In this document: positions 57,225 to 64,000 of the stretch, piece after piece
Numbering within the stretch: the first letter of the stretch is position 1
Layout: each line of letters opens with the position of its first letter
Assembly: GCF_023276405.1 (NCBI RefSeq)
Contig: NZ_JALRMO010000001.1
Span: 1,674,001 to 1,738,000 of the forward strand
DNA: 64,000 nucleotides
Reading direction: 5' to 3'
Source of the DNA: Paenibacillus hamazuiensis
Lineage (GTDB): Bacteria; Bacillota; Bacilli; Paenibacillales; NBRC-103111
Translations under genes and position numbers: made by a program
Notes under the pieces: model-generated
Told to the model about the DNA's origin: nothing
Database searches by the model: none
What the model saw: the letters and a program-made list of their open reading frames with translations, nothing else

Positions 57225-58142
57225 ATGCGCAAACCATTGGCGGCTGCGATGCCGATTGTTTTTGCCGTTGCCGTTTTGTCAGGCTGCGGCGATTCCGTGA
57301 AATCAGCTGCACCCTCGAATCCACCAACCCAGACTGCAAACCAGACGACTGCGCCCGGCGGAGCCGCCGGCAGAACCGACTCGGCGCAACCGGCCAATCC
57401 GGATAACGCTGCGGGCAAAACCGACCCGGCGCAAACGGAAAAGCCGAACGGCTCTACCGGAAAAACCGATGCCACGCAAACCGGCAAGCCGGATAATGAT
57501 TCCGGAAAAAACGGTGCGGCACAACCCGCGGGGAAGGGAGACGCGCTGCAGGTCGTTGCCCAACCGGACAGCATCACCGTGCTGGTGAACAAGCAGTTCG
57601 CGCTGCCGAAGGATTACGAGCCGAAAGATCTCGTATACCCCGACGTACCTTTTACGTTCAAGGAAAAAATCGAGAAACGCATGATGCGCAAAGAGGCCGC
57701 GAAAGCGCTGGAGCAGCTTTTTGCCGGTGCGAAAAAGGACGGAGTGGCGCTCGCAGGCGTTTCCGCTTATCGTTCTTATGCCACGCAAACGGCAGTGTTC
57801 AACAATTATGTCAAAAAGGACGGAGAAGCCAAAGCGCGCACTTACAGCGCTTATCCCGGTACGAGCGAGCATGAGACCGGCCTTGCCATCGACATATCCG
57901 GCAGCGACGGGAAATGCGCGGCTGCGGATTGCTTCGCGGGCACGAAAGAAGCGAAGTGGCTCGACCAGCATGCGGCCGAGTACGGTTTTATCGTCCGTTA
58001 TCCGAAAGGCAAGGAGTCCATCACCGGATACTCTTACGAGCCTTGGCACATCCGATATGTCGGAACGAAAATTTCCAAAGAAATCGCAGACAAAGGAATC
58101 ACGTTGGAAGAGTACCTTAACGCCGTTCCGGTATCCCGGTAA
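57225..58142 (+). CDS. VanY-type D-alanyl-D-alanine carboxypeptidase lipoprotein
   Basis: A 305-residue lipoprotein, lipobox VLSGC (Cys 21). A 100-residue linker is built of imperfect repeats (GKTDPAQTEKPN, GKTDATQTGKPDN). The C-terminal zinc DD-peptidase domain (about 140-305) carries AYRSYATQTAVFNNYV, SEHETGLAIDIS and EPWHIRY, the VanY/D-Ala-D-Ala metal and catalytic motifs. It trims stem peptides of peptidoglycan outside the membrane. ATG at 57225 follows AAAGGGAGAG. The repeat linker resembles a wall-spanning stalk. Confidence 0.9.
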   Translation: MRKPLAAAMPIVFAVAVLSGCGDSVKSAAPSNPPTQTANQTTAPGGAAGRTDSAQPANPDNAAGKTDPAQTEKPNGSTGKTDATQTGKPDNDSGKNGAAQPAGKGDALQVVAQPDSITVLVNKQFALPKDYEPKDLVYPDVPFTFKEKIEKRMMRKEAAKALEQLFAGAKKDGVALAGVSAYRSYATQTAVFNNYVKKDGEAKARTYSAYPGTSEHETGLAIDISGSDGKCAAADCFAGTKEAKWLDQHAAEYGFIVRYPKGKESITGYSYEPWHIRYVGTKISKEIADKGITLEEYLNAVPVSR

Positions 58143-58150
58143 CGGATCCT

Positions 58151-58192
58151 AAATCGAAAGACAGGCCGGCGCGGCCTGTCTTTCGATTTTTT
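58151..58192 (+). terminator. Terminator after the VanY-like gene
   Basis: AAATCGAAAGACAGGCC pairs perfectly with GGCCTGTCTTTCGATTT around GGCGC, followed by TTT. Confidence 0.9.
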
Positions 58193-58223
58193 CGGATTGG
58201 CGGGACGTCTGCAAGCACTTTCT

Positions 58224-58814
58224 CTACACCCTTTCGAGGAACAGCAGGTTCCGGTACACATACTTGCTGAATTTGTATTTAAACGCGAGCGCAACACCTC
58301 CCTGCTCCACTCCGACTTCCACAGAGATAAGCGCCGGAGTCTTGACCAGGCCGATAACCATGCTTCTGACAACCGCTCCATCCTCAGCCCCCACCGCTTT
58401 GGCAAAAGCGATCGCGAAAGCGCGGTTTCGCGCGAGCTCCCGATACAGCGGCAGCACCGCCCGGCAGATTGCCCGATGCACCCGCGTCTCAAAGAAGAAC
58501 TGCACCGTTCCCGCAGGAATCGTCGTGCCATTGGTTAGCTGCAGCTCGGTATTCGCGATCGGAAACGAGACGAAATAGCCGATGCCGTTCGAACCATAGG
58601 GCAAGCCGCTTGCCTTGGGGGAAACGGAGCGCAGCAGCCGACCCATTCCTGCCAGGTCATCTTTGGTAACGGCCCGGCTCCATCGACGGGCAAACGCTTC
58701 GCTTCCGGCCACCGCTCTGTAAAACGGCAGCATGATCTTCGCCGCCCTCTGCAGCGTCCGATAACCGACGAATTTATTCTCCTTTGCACGACGCGCCGTT
58801 TTCGTCTTCGCCAT
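58224..58814 (-). CDS. Protein of unknown function, 196 residues
   Basis: A 196-residue, basic, Ala/Arg/Phe-rich protein from ATG at 58814 behind TAGGAG. A helical N-terminus (RAAKIMLPFYRAVAGSEAFARRW) is followed by beta-rich parts (YFVSFPIANTELQLTNG, TVQFFFETRVHRA). No signal peptide, Cys or known motif was seen. It resembles unannotated Paenibacillus proteins but I cannot name a family. It is convergent with vanY and divergent from the sugar ABC operon. Confidence 0.6.
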   Translation of the reverse strand: MAKTKTARRAKENKFVGYRTLQRAAKIMLPFYRAVAGSEAFARRWSRAVTKDDLAGMGRLLRSVSPKASGLPYGSNGIGYFVSFPIANTELQLTNGTTIPAGTVQFFFETRVHRAICRAVLPLYRELARNRAFAIAFAKAVGAEDGAVVRSMVIGLVKTPALISVEVGVEQGGVALAFKYKFSKYVYRNLLFLERV

Positions 58815-59036
58815 AAGTAAACGCTCCTAACCGTAACTTGTAGTTTGCTTCTCTCCTACAGCGTATGACAAATGACCCGCCGTGCCTGGGCTGCTCTCCC
58901 GTCACCAGCCCTCCATCATAAAAAAACACAGCTCGCCTGCAAGTTTCTCCATTTTCCTTTCCACGCTCCCGGTGTAACATCAAAACCATGACAAGCAGCA
59001 AACAAGACATACTGCACGAAGAGAGGAGCACAGGGC

Positions 59037-59993
59037 ATGGCCGCCAAAATATTGCCAAGCGATCGGACCGGCGTAAGCTATGAAACGAAGCGGAGTTTTT
59101 TGAATCTCCTGCGCAAGCATAAGGCGATTTACCTAATATCGCTGCCGGGTATTTTGTATTTCATCATATTCAAGTACATTCCGCTGCTCGGTTCGGTGAT
59201 GGCTTTTCAAAACTACAACATCTTCAAGGGCATCAGCGGCAGCCCGTGGGTCGGGCTGGAGCATTTTCAGCGGATGTTCGCCTACGACGAGTTTTTGCGC
59301 ATTTTGAAAAATACGCTGCTGATCGGGCTGTACGATCTCGTCTTTGCGTTTCCGTTCCCGATCCTGCTCGCTTTGCTGCTGAACGAGATGCGCATCGCGA
59401 TTTACAAGCGGATCGTGCAGACGGTCATCTATATGCCGCACTTCTTGTCGTGGGTCATCATCGGCGGCATCGCCGTAGGCATTTTGTCCCCGACGACCGG
59501 GCTTGTCAACCACGTGCTCGGCATGTTCGGGATCGAGTCGATTTATTTCCTCGGCGAAGAGAAGTATATTCGCGGCATTCTCGTCGGAGCGGGCATTTGG
59601 AAAGACAGCGGATGGGGCACGATCGTCTATTTGGCGGCGCTCGCCGGGATTAACCCGGATCTGTACGAAGCGGCGGTCATCGATGGGGCGAACCGCTGGC
59701 GGCAGACGTGGTCGATTACGCTGCCGAGCATACTGCCGACGATCACGATTTTATTTTTGCTGCATATCGGCAATTTCCTCGATTTCGGCTTCGAGCGGGT
59801 GTATGTGTTTCTAAACGGGCTGAACGCGGCGAACGGCGATATACTGGATACTTACATTTACCGCGTCGGACTGCTAGAGAGGCAGTATAGCTACACGACC
59901 GCCGTCGGGTTGTTCAAATCGGTCGTCGGCCTTCTGCTGATCGTGCTCGGCAATACGCTCAGCAAAAAAGCGACAGGCGAATCACTCTACTAG
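59037..59993 (+). CDS. Sugar ABC transporter permease (LplB/YteP-like)
   Basis: A 318-residue permease with six predicted helices. Family features are KYIPLLGSVMAFQNYNIFKG, VQTVIYMPHFLSWVIIGGIAVGILSP and the EAA coupling loop YEAAVIDGANRWRQTWSITLPSILPT. It belongs to the LplB group that imports uronic oligosaccharides or complex plant-derived sugars in Bacillales. ATG at 59037 follows GAGGAG. It is first of a permease-permease-binding protein operon. Confidence 0.92.
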   Translation: MAAKILPSDRTGVSYETKRSFLNLLRKHKAIYLISLPGILYFIIFKYIPLLGSVMAFQNYNIFKGISGSPWVGLEHFQRMFAYDEFLRILKNTLLIGLYDLVFAFPFPILLALLLNEMRIAIYKRIVQTVIYMPHFLSWVIIGGIAVGILSPTTGLVNHVLGMFGIESIYFLGEEKYIRGILVGAGIWKDSGWGTIVYLAALAGINPDLYEAAVIDGANRWRQTWSITLPSILPTITILFLLHIGNFLDFGFERVYVFLNGLNAANGDILDTYIYRVGLLERQYSYTTAVGLFKSVVGLLLIVLGNTLSKKATGESLY

Positions 59994-60008
59994 GCAGGTG
60001 AACACACA

Positions 60009-60875
60009 ATGATTACAACGGCAGGCGAACGTTCCTTTCGGTTTGTCAATTACGTGTTGATGGCGGCTTTTGCATGCATGATGATTTTTCCGCTGCTTCA
60101 CGTGCTGGCCCAATCGCTCAGCAGCAACCTCGCGATCAATGCGGGCCGGGTTACGCTCTGGCCGGTCGATTTTACATGGTCGAATTATGCGGTGATCCTG
60201 AAGGACGCATCCGTGTGGCGGGCGTTTAAAGTCAGCGTCTTCATTACGATATTCGGCACGCTGCTTAATCTCGTGGCGACGGCGTCGCTCGCTTATCCGC
60301 TGTCGAGGCCGGAATACGCCGGACGCAAATACGTGCTGCTGATGATTTTGGTCACGTTGATTTTTCACGCGCCGCTCATTCCGAATTACTTGCTGATCAA
60401 AAACCTGCACCTGCTCGACACCGTTTGGGCGCTCATGTTTCCGGCGATGATCAGCGCGTTTAACCTGTTTGTCATGCGTTCGTTTTTCATGAACATTCCC
60501 GCGGAGCTGATCGACTGCGGGCGCATGGACGGCTGCAGCGAGCTGCGCATCGTCTGGAGCGTCGTGCTTCCGCTGTCCAAGCCGGCGATGGCGACGATGG
60601 GGCTTTTTTACGCGGTATCGCATTGGAATGCATATTCGAACGCGCTTTTCTTCATCAACGACCGGACGCTTTACCCACTGCAGGTCAGGCTTCGCGAGAT
60701 CGTCATCTCCGATTACTTCGGATCCTCGAACAGCTTCGATGTGGCCGGGACGATGTCGCCCGAAGGCGTGAAAATGGCCATCATCGCCGTCTCGTCGCTG
60801 CCGATCATGATGATCTATCCGTTTTTGCAGCGGCATTTTATTCAGGGGATGATGGTCGGTTCGATCAAATCGTAG
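60009..60875 (+). CDS. Sugar ABC transporter permease (LplC/YtcP-like)
   Basis: A 288-residue permease partner with six helices. It has FSYVNYVLMAAFACMMIFPLLHVLAQSL-type first span, NLFVMRSFFMNIPAELIDCGRMDGCSELRIVWSVVLPLSKP (EAA loop) and the terminal PFLQRHFIQGMMVGSIKS tail of the LplC/CUT1 group. ATG at 60009 follows AGGTG and lies 15 bp after the first permease. No ATPase is encoded; such CUT1 systems usually share MsmX. Confidence 0.92.
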   Translation: MITTAGERSFRFVNYVLMAAFACMMIFPLLHVLAQSLSSNLAINAGRVTLWPVDFTWSNYAVILKDASVWRAFKVSVFITIFGTLLNLVATASLAYPLSRPEYAGRKYVLLMILVTLIFHAPLIPNYLLIKNLHLLDTVWALMFPAMISAFNLFVMRSFFMNIPAELIDCGRMDGCSELRIVWSVVLPLSKPAMATMGLFYAVSHWNAYSNALFFINDRTLYPLQVRLREIVISDYFGSSNSFDVAGTMSPEGVKMAIIAVSSLPIMMIYPFLQRHFIQGMMVGSIKS

Positions 60876-60938
60876 GCGGACCGGAAAATCGTAAGAAAAC
60901 ACAGAACGATGATAAAATTATATATCCCGCCCGCTGCT

Positions 60939-60952
60939 TGTAAGCGCTAATA
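60939..60952. promoter_or_regulatory. Candidate CcpA (cre) site before the sugar binding-protein gene
   Basis: TGTAAGCGCTAATA fits the cre consensus at 13 of 14 positions (T for C at the second-last). It lies in the gap between permease 2 and the binding-protein gene, so carbon catabolite control of this gene is plausible but unproven. Confidence 0.35.
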
Positions 60953-61006
60953 TAGACGTGAGCCGGCAAGCCAACTATAATGATTGAAACGAGAAGAGGG
61001 GATTCC

Positions 61007-62563
61007 ATGAAAAAAAGTGTTACTGTCGTACTCGCAAGCTCGCTTGCGCTTGGGTCGCTCGCAGCGTGCTCGCCCGCAAACGACTCCAAGGGGACAAGCA
61101 CCGGTACAGGCAATGAGAAGCTGAAGTTCTCCATTTCGTTGACGACCAGCGGCAATAACTATGCGGAAAGCTCGCCCGACATCAACAAGGACAAATGGGT
61201 GCAAAAGCTGGAGGAGCTGACGAACGCCGATTTCGACATCCGCCTCATTCCGCTGAAGGAATTCGATCAGAAAATGGCGGTCATGTTCGCCGGAGGAGAT
61301 ATTCCCGATGTGGTGCAAAATGTCGGCGGGGCGACGGGAAAATCGATGTCCGGCTCGATCGAAGCCGGCATCTTCATGCCGCTGGACGATCTGCTCAAGC
61401 AGTATGCGCCGAACCTGATGAAGCAGGTGCCGAAGGAAGCTTGGGACGTGGTAAGCTACCAGGGAAAAATTTACGGAGTCCCGGCCTGGATCTCCAACCC
61501 GTCCCGCCGAGGTTTGTACATCCGCACCGATCTGCTGCAAAAGTCCGGCCTGCCGGAACCGAAGACGGTCGACGATTTTCTGAACGTGATGCGCGCGTTC
61601 AAAAAGTTGGGTGTGGAAAACCCGTACCAAATCCGGGAAAACTTCAAATACGCCGATACGATCCTCGGCGCCTACGATGTGCTCCCGTCCCAGTTCGAGA
61701 TTCAGAACGACCAGGTGGTGCCGAAATTTTTTGACGTGGAAAATATGACCAAGGCGCTGCAGGCTTACAAAACGATGTACGACGAAGGCCTTATTCCGAA
61801 AGATTTCGCGACGGTATCGTCCACCGACTACAGCAAAAACATCGAGTCCGGGAAATCCGGGATGTGGACGGCCAATGCGGAAAGCTTGCCCAGCTTCCGT
61901 TCCAAAATCGCCGCGGCGGCACCGGGCTCCAAGGTTGACATCATCGGCTCCCCGCGCGGTCCGGAAAACCGCGGCGGCCATCTGCTGTACGCTCCGCTTT
62001 CGACTTCGCTGTACATCAATGCGAAGGTCAAGCCGGAGAAGGCGGCGCAAATTGTCAAGCTGCTCGATTGGATGCTGACACCGGAAGCGGAGAAGTTTTT
62101 CAGCATCGGCATCGAAGGGGAAAACTATACGGTCGAGAACGGAAAGATCAACTACAAGTTTCCGAAAACGAAGGAAGAGGTCGACGAAGAAGGGTTCCGC
62201 GGCAATTTGTGGTGGGCCCACGACATTACGCTCAACCGGCTGCGTTCCGGGCTGTCCCAAGACGGTCAAGACCTGATCAAAGCGTTCGACACTGTGCTTG
62301 CCAAGGAAGGGCTCGGCACGGTGCGGTTTAACCCGACGCTGAACACGTTCTCGAAATATCCGGACCTTGCCCCGATCGGCGACGATACCGGGCCGAAGCT
62401 GATACTCGACCATATGGTGAAAATGATTTACGGCAAGGAGCCGATCTCCGATTGGCCGAAGGTTATCGAGGAATACAAGACGAAAGGCGGCAACGAGATT
62501 TTGAAGGAAGCGACGGAGCGCTATAAGAAGAAAGAAGGCGTCACGGTCGTTAACAACCGCTAA
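61007..62563 (+). CDS. Sugar ABC transporter substrate-binding lipoprotein (LplA/YtcQ-like)
   Basis: A 518-residue CUT1 binding lipoprotein. The lipobox is SLAAC, then LKFSISLTTSGNNYAESSPD and YQGKIYGVPAWISNPSRRGLYIRTDLLQ, typical of LplA. ATG at 61007 follows GAAGAGGGG. It lies 131 bp after the second permease, with a separate promoter likely. The ligand is probably an oligosaccharide of plant or polymer origin by family. Confidence 0.92.
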   Translation: MKKSVTVVLASSLALGSLAACSPANDSKGTSTGTGNEKLKFSISLTTSGNNYAESSPDINKDKWVQKLEELTNADFDIRLIPLKEFDQKMAVMFAGGDIPDVVQNVGGATGKSMSGSIEAGIFMPLDDLLKQYAPNLMKQVPKEAWDVVSYQGKIYGVPAWISNPSRRGLYIRTDLLQKSGLPEPKTVDDFLNVMRAFKKLGVENPYQIRENFKYADTILGAYDVLPSQFEIQNDQVVPKFFDVENMTKALQAYKTMYDEGLIPKDFATVSSTDYSKNIESGKSGMWTANAESLPSFRSKIAAAAPGSKVDIIGSPRGPENRGGHLLYAPLSTSLYINAKVKPEKAAQIVKLLDWMLTPEAEKFFSIGIEGENYTVENGKINYKFPKTKEEVDEEGFRGNLWWAHDITLNRLRSGLSQDGQDLIKAFDTVLAKEGLGTVRFNPTLNTFSKYPDLAPIGDDTGPKLILDHMVKMIYGKEPISDWPKVIEEYKTKGGNEILKEATERYKKKEGVTVVNNR

Positions 62564-62713
62564 ACATGACGGGCTTTAGGCGAAATCGTAAAAAAACACA
62601 AGTCCGTGGAAAAAATCTACATTGCCGAACCTCCTGAGGCCATAGTAAGATCGACATAAACCAAATCCTCTGCTCCGCGGCGCTTCGCTTCGGGGCAGAA
62701 CTTTTTCCAGATC

Positions 62714-62780
62714 ATAATCGGGGGCTCCCCCAAAAGTACCGGGAATAAGCTGCAGAGGATTACTTCTTTTGGGAAACTTG
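62714..62780 (+). repeat. Interspersed G/C-hairpin repeat, copy B
   Basis: The same element as copy A at 37117-37180. The GGGGG-CT-CCCCC hairpin is at 62720-62731, and the 32-bp core at 62727-62758 differs at 3 of 32 bases. It ends 20 bp before the YesN-type start. A TATAAT at 62781-62786 follows directly, too close to the start codon for a sure -10 box. Confidence 0.7.
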
Positions 62781-62799
62781 TATAATATGGGGGTTCGAC

Positions 62800-63828
62800 A
62801 TGCACTTACTGATCGTCGACGATGAACCGGTCATCCGCAGCGGACTTGTCAAAATGGCGGAGCAGTATTCGCCGGCCTTTACCGGCATCCGCACGGCGGC
62901 AAATGGGCTGGAGGCGCTGCAAATGATCCGCGAACTCGAGCCCGGCATCGTGCTTACCGATATTCGTATGCCGAAGATGGACGGGCTGGAGCTGTGCCAA
63001 ACGATTCATGACGATTACGAGCACATCCGGCTTGTTGTGATTTCCGGCTACAGTGATTTTGAATACGCGCAAAAATGTTTGTCGTACGGGGTCCGTCACT
63101 ACTTGCTGAAGCCGGTGACGAAGCCGGATGTGCATGAGGTGTTCGATAAACTGGTCAAGCGGCCGGCTAAAGGTTACGTGCCTGTATTCAAGTATGTGGA
63201 ATGGATCGAAAACCTGGAGATGAGCATATGGTCGCTGCAGCAGGAAGAGTTCGAAACTTTGCTCGGCCGCTGGCGGGAGCACTGTCTTGGAGCGCAGCTG
63301 AATGCAGCGCAGCTCCATGAGCTGCTTTCGGACTGCCTGGAGCTGCTGTACAGACGATTGCAAGCGCGGGGATGCCTGGCGGCAGCGCTGCTTGACTTCA
63401 GGGATGAAGGACGGCCCGGGACCGCATTGGATACGATGGACGCTTTCGAACGTGGGCTGCGGCGCGCGTTCCGGGAATTGTCAGCCTCCCGCAAAGGGAT
63501 GTTTAAAGATCCGATGGAAGAAGCAAAAACGTATATCGACGAACGTTTGTCCCAGGAGATCACGCTGGAGGAAGTTGCCGAGCTCGTCGGCCTTACTCCC
63601 ACTTACTTCAGCGCGCTGTTCAAAAAAATAACGAACGAAACGTTCGTCAAATACCGAATCAAAAAGCGGATGGAGAAGGCGCAGCAGCTTCTTGCTTTGC
63701 CGCACCTGCGGATTACCGATGTGGCGGCGGAGGTCGGATACGACGATTACCCACATTTTACGAAAACGTTTAAAAAGGTCGTCGGCGTTTCTCCTTCCGA
63801 ATACCGCGCGGCGCTGGGGATCAAATGA
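62800..63828 (+). CDS. AraC-type response regulator (YesN family)
   Basis: A 342-residue regulator. Receiver: LLIVDDEPVIRSG with D8/D9, phospho-Asp D54 in VLTDIRMPKMDG, Lys in YLLKPVTK. The middle linker is a helical signalling region. The C-terminal AraC HTH pair (about 240-340) reads ITLEEVAELVGLTPTYFSALFKK and ITDVAAEVGYDDYPHFTKTFKK. ATG at 62800 follows GGGGG. It is coupled to the kinase by a 4-bp overlap and probably activates the sugar ABC operon upstream. Confidence 0.93.
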   Translation: MHLLIVDDEPVIRSGLVKMAEQYSPAFTGIRTAANGLEALQMIRELEPGIVLTDIRMPKMDGLELCQTIHDDYEHIRLVVISGYSDFEYAQKCLSYGVRHYLLKPVTKPDVHEVFDKLVKRPAKGYVPVFKYVEWIENLEMSIWSLQQEEFETLLGRWREHCLGAQLNAAQLHELLSDCLELLYRRLQARGCLAAALLDFRDEGRPGTALDTMDAFERGLRRAFRELSASRKGMFKDPMEEAKTYIDERLSQEITLEEVAELVGLTPTYFSALFKKITNETFVKYRIKKRMEKAQQLLALPHLRITDVAAEVGYDDYPHFTKTFKKVVGVSPSEYRAALGIK

Positions 63829-64000
63829 AAAAGGCGAGCCTGTACCGGAAGCTGCTGCTCTATTTTCTCCTCGTCATTATCGTGTCGCTGACTTCCGTCG
63901 GTGTGTTCACTTACCGAATGTCCTCCCGGGAGCTGGACCGGCAGGTCAAGGAGCAAATGGCGCAAATTGCCGGCAACGCCCTGCACCATACGGACCTGTA
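63825..64000 (+). CDS. Sensor histidine kinase, YesM type (N-terminus only)
   Basis: The first 58 codons of a membrane kinase: MKKASLYRKLLLYFLLVIIV is the first membrane anchor, then TSVGVFTYRMSSRELDRQV begins an extracellular sensor helix. It starts inside the YesN stop (ATGA), which fixes the frame. The catalytic part lies beyond the window. YesM/YesN pairs of Bacillales control nearby LplABC-type transporters. Confidence 0.8.
   Translation, partial: MKKASLYRKLLLYFLLVIIVSLTSVGVFTYRMSSRELDRQVKEQMAQIAGNALHHTDL

Noticed and set aside
58988-59083. A 31-codon open frame before the sugar permease gene.
   Set aside because: No ribosome site precedes it and it overlaps the permease start in another frame; probably chance.

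Overview
The window reads as the chromosome of a spore-forming, S-layered, Gram-positive bacterium of the Paenibacillaceae (Paenibacillus or Cohnella type). Evidence: a TagO-like teichoic-acid enzyme, a CotD-like spore-coat protein, a KapD-like exonuclease, a large SLH-domain S-layer protein, Lpl-type sugar ABC transport next to a YesN/YesM two-component pair, many lipoproteins, frequent GTG and TTG starts behind strong GGAGG-type ribosome sites, and tight Rho-independent terminators. No rRNA, tRNA, CRISPR array, prophage or plasmid-type gene was seen. Strain or species cannot be named from this sequence alone.

Layout. 1-2740: a LiaS/NarX-type kinase (5' end outside) and its LuxR-type regulator, then tagO. 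2825-4208: two degraded gene remnants (one the C-terminal third of a streptogramin B lyase) and a membrane protein. 4303-7941: a biotin ECF importer, bioY with a BirA-like operator, divergent from an EcfA ATPase and an EcfA-EcfT fusion. 7974-11538: acetyltransferase, cytochrome P450, DUF1294 protein, a small Sm-like protein and a HAD phosphatase. 11615-15593: TetR/FAD-monooxygenase operon with twin operators, a broken uracil-DNA-glycosylase-like gene, and an HxlR/nitroreductase divergent pair. 15634-17688: a group II intron inserted in the U-tract of the nitroreductase terminator. 17695-20540: a sulfonate/nitrate/taurine-type ABC importer. 20559-27449: CotD-like protein, 2-hydroxyacid dehydrogenase, S-layer protein, a second Sm-like small protein, YihY-family protein and KapD-like exonuclease.

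27481-34133 holds a repeat-rich intergenic block, a DHA2 transporter, and a MarR - HlyD - HlyD - DHA2 efflux module with palindromic MarR operators. 34240-39690 has two proteins of unknown function, a second MarR, and an ECF sigma factor with a matching autoregulatory promoter and two DUF4367-type membrane anti-sigma candidates. 39782-46313 is a copper and iron block: CopA, a YtkA-like lipoprotein, a small cytochrome c, Sco, an orphan LuxR regulator, and an iron-siderophore binding protein plus permease with no ATPase. A complete IS256-family element (46827-48365) with an 8-bp target duplication follows.

48499-64000 is largely carbohydrate and cell-surface metabolism: ComB-like phosphatase, heparinase-II/III-like protein, secreted stalk-domain protein, Gfo/Idh/MocA oxidoreductase overlapping a GH31 glycosidase, a 116-bp tandem repeat, a VanY-type lipoprotein, and an LplB-LplC-LplA sugar importer followed by YesN and the start of YesM at the window edge. 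The most unusual signals are the EcfA-EcfT fusion biotin importer, an interspersed G/C-hairpin repeat found upstream of two regulatory genes, two paralogous small Sm-like proteins, and the mixed copper/cytochrome/siderophore cluster.
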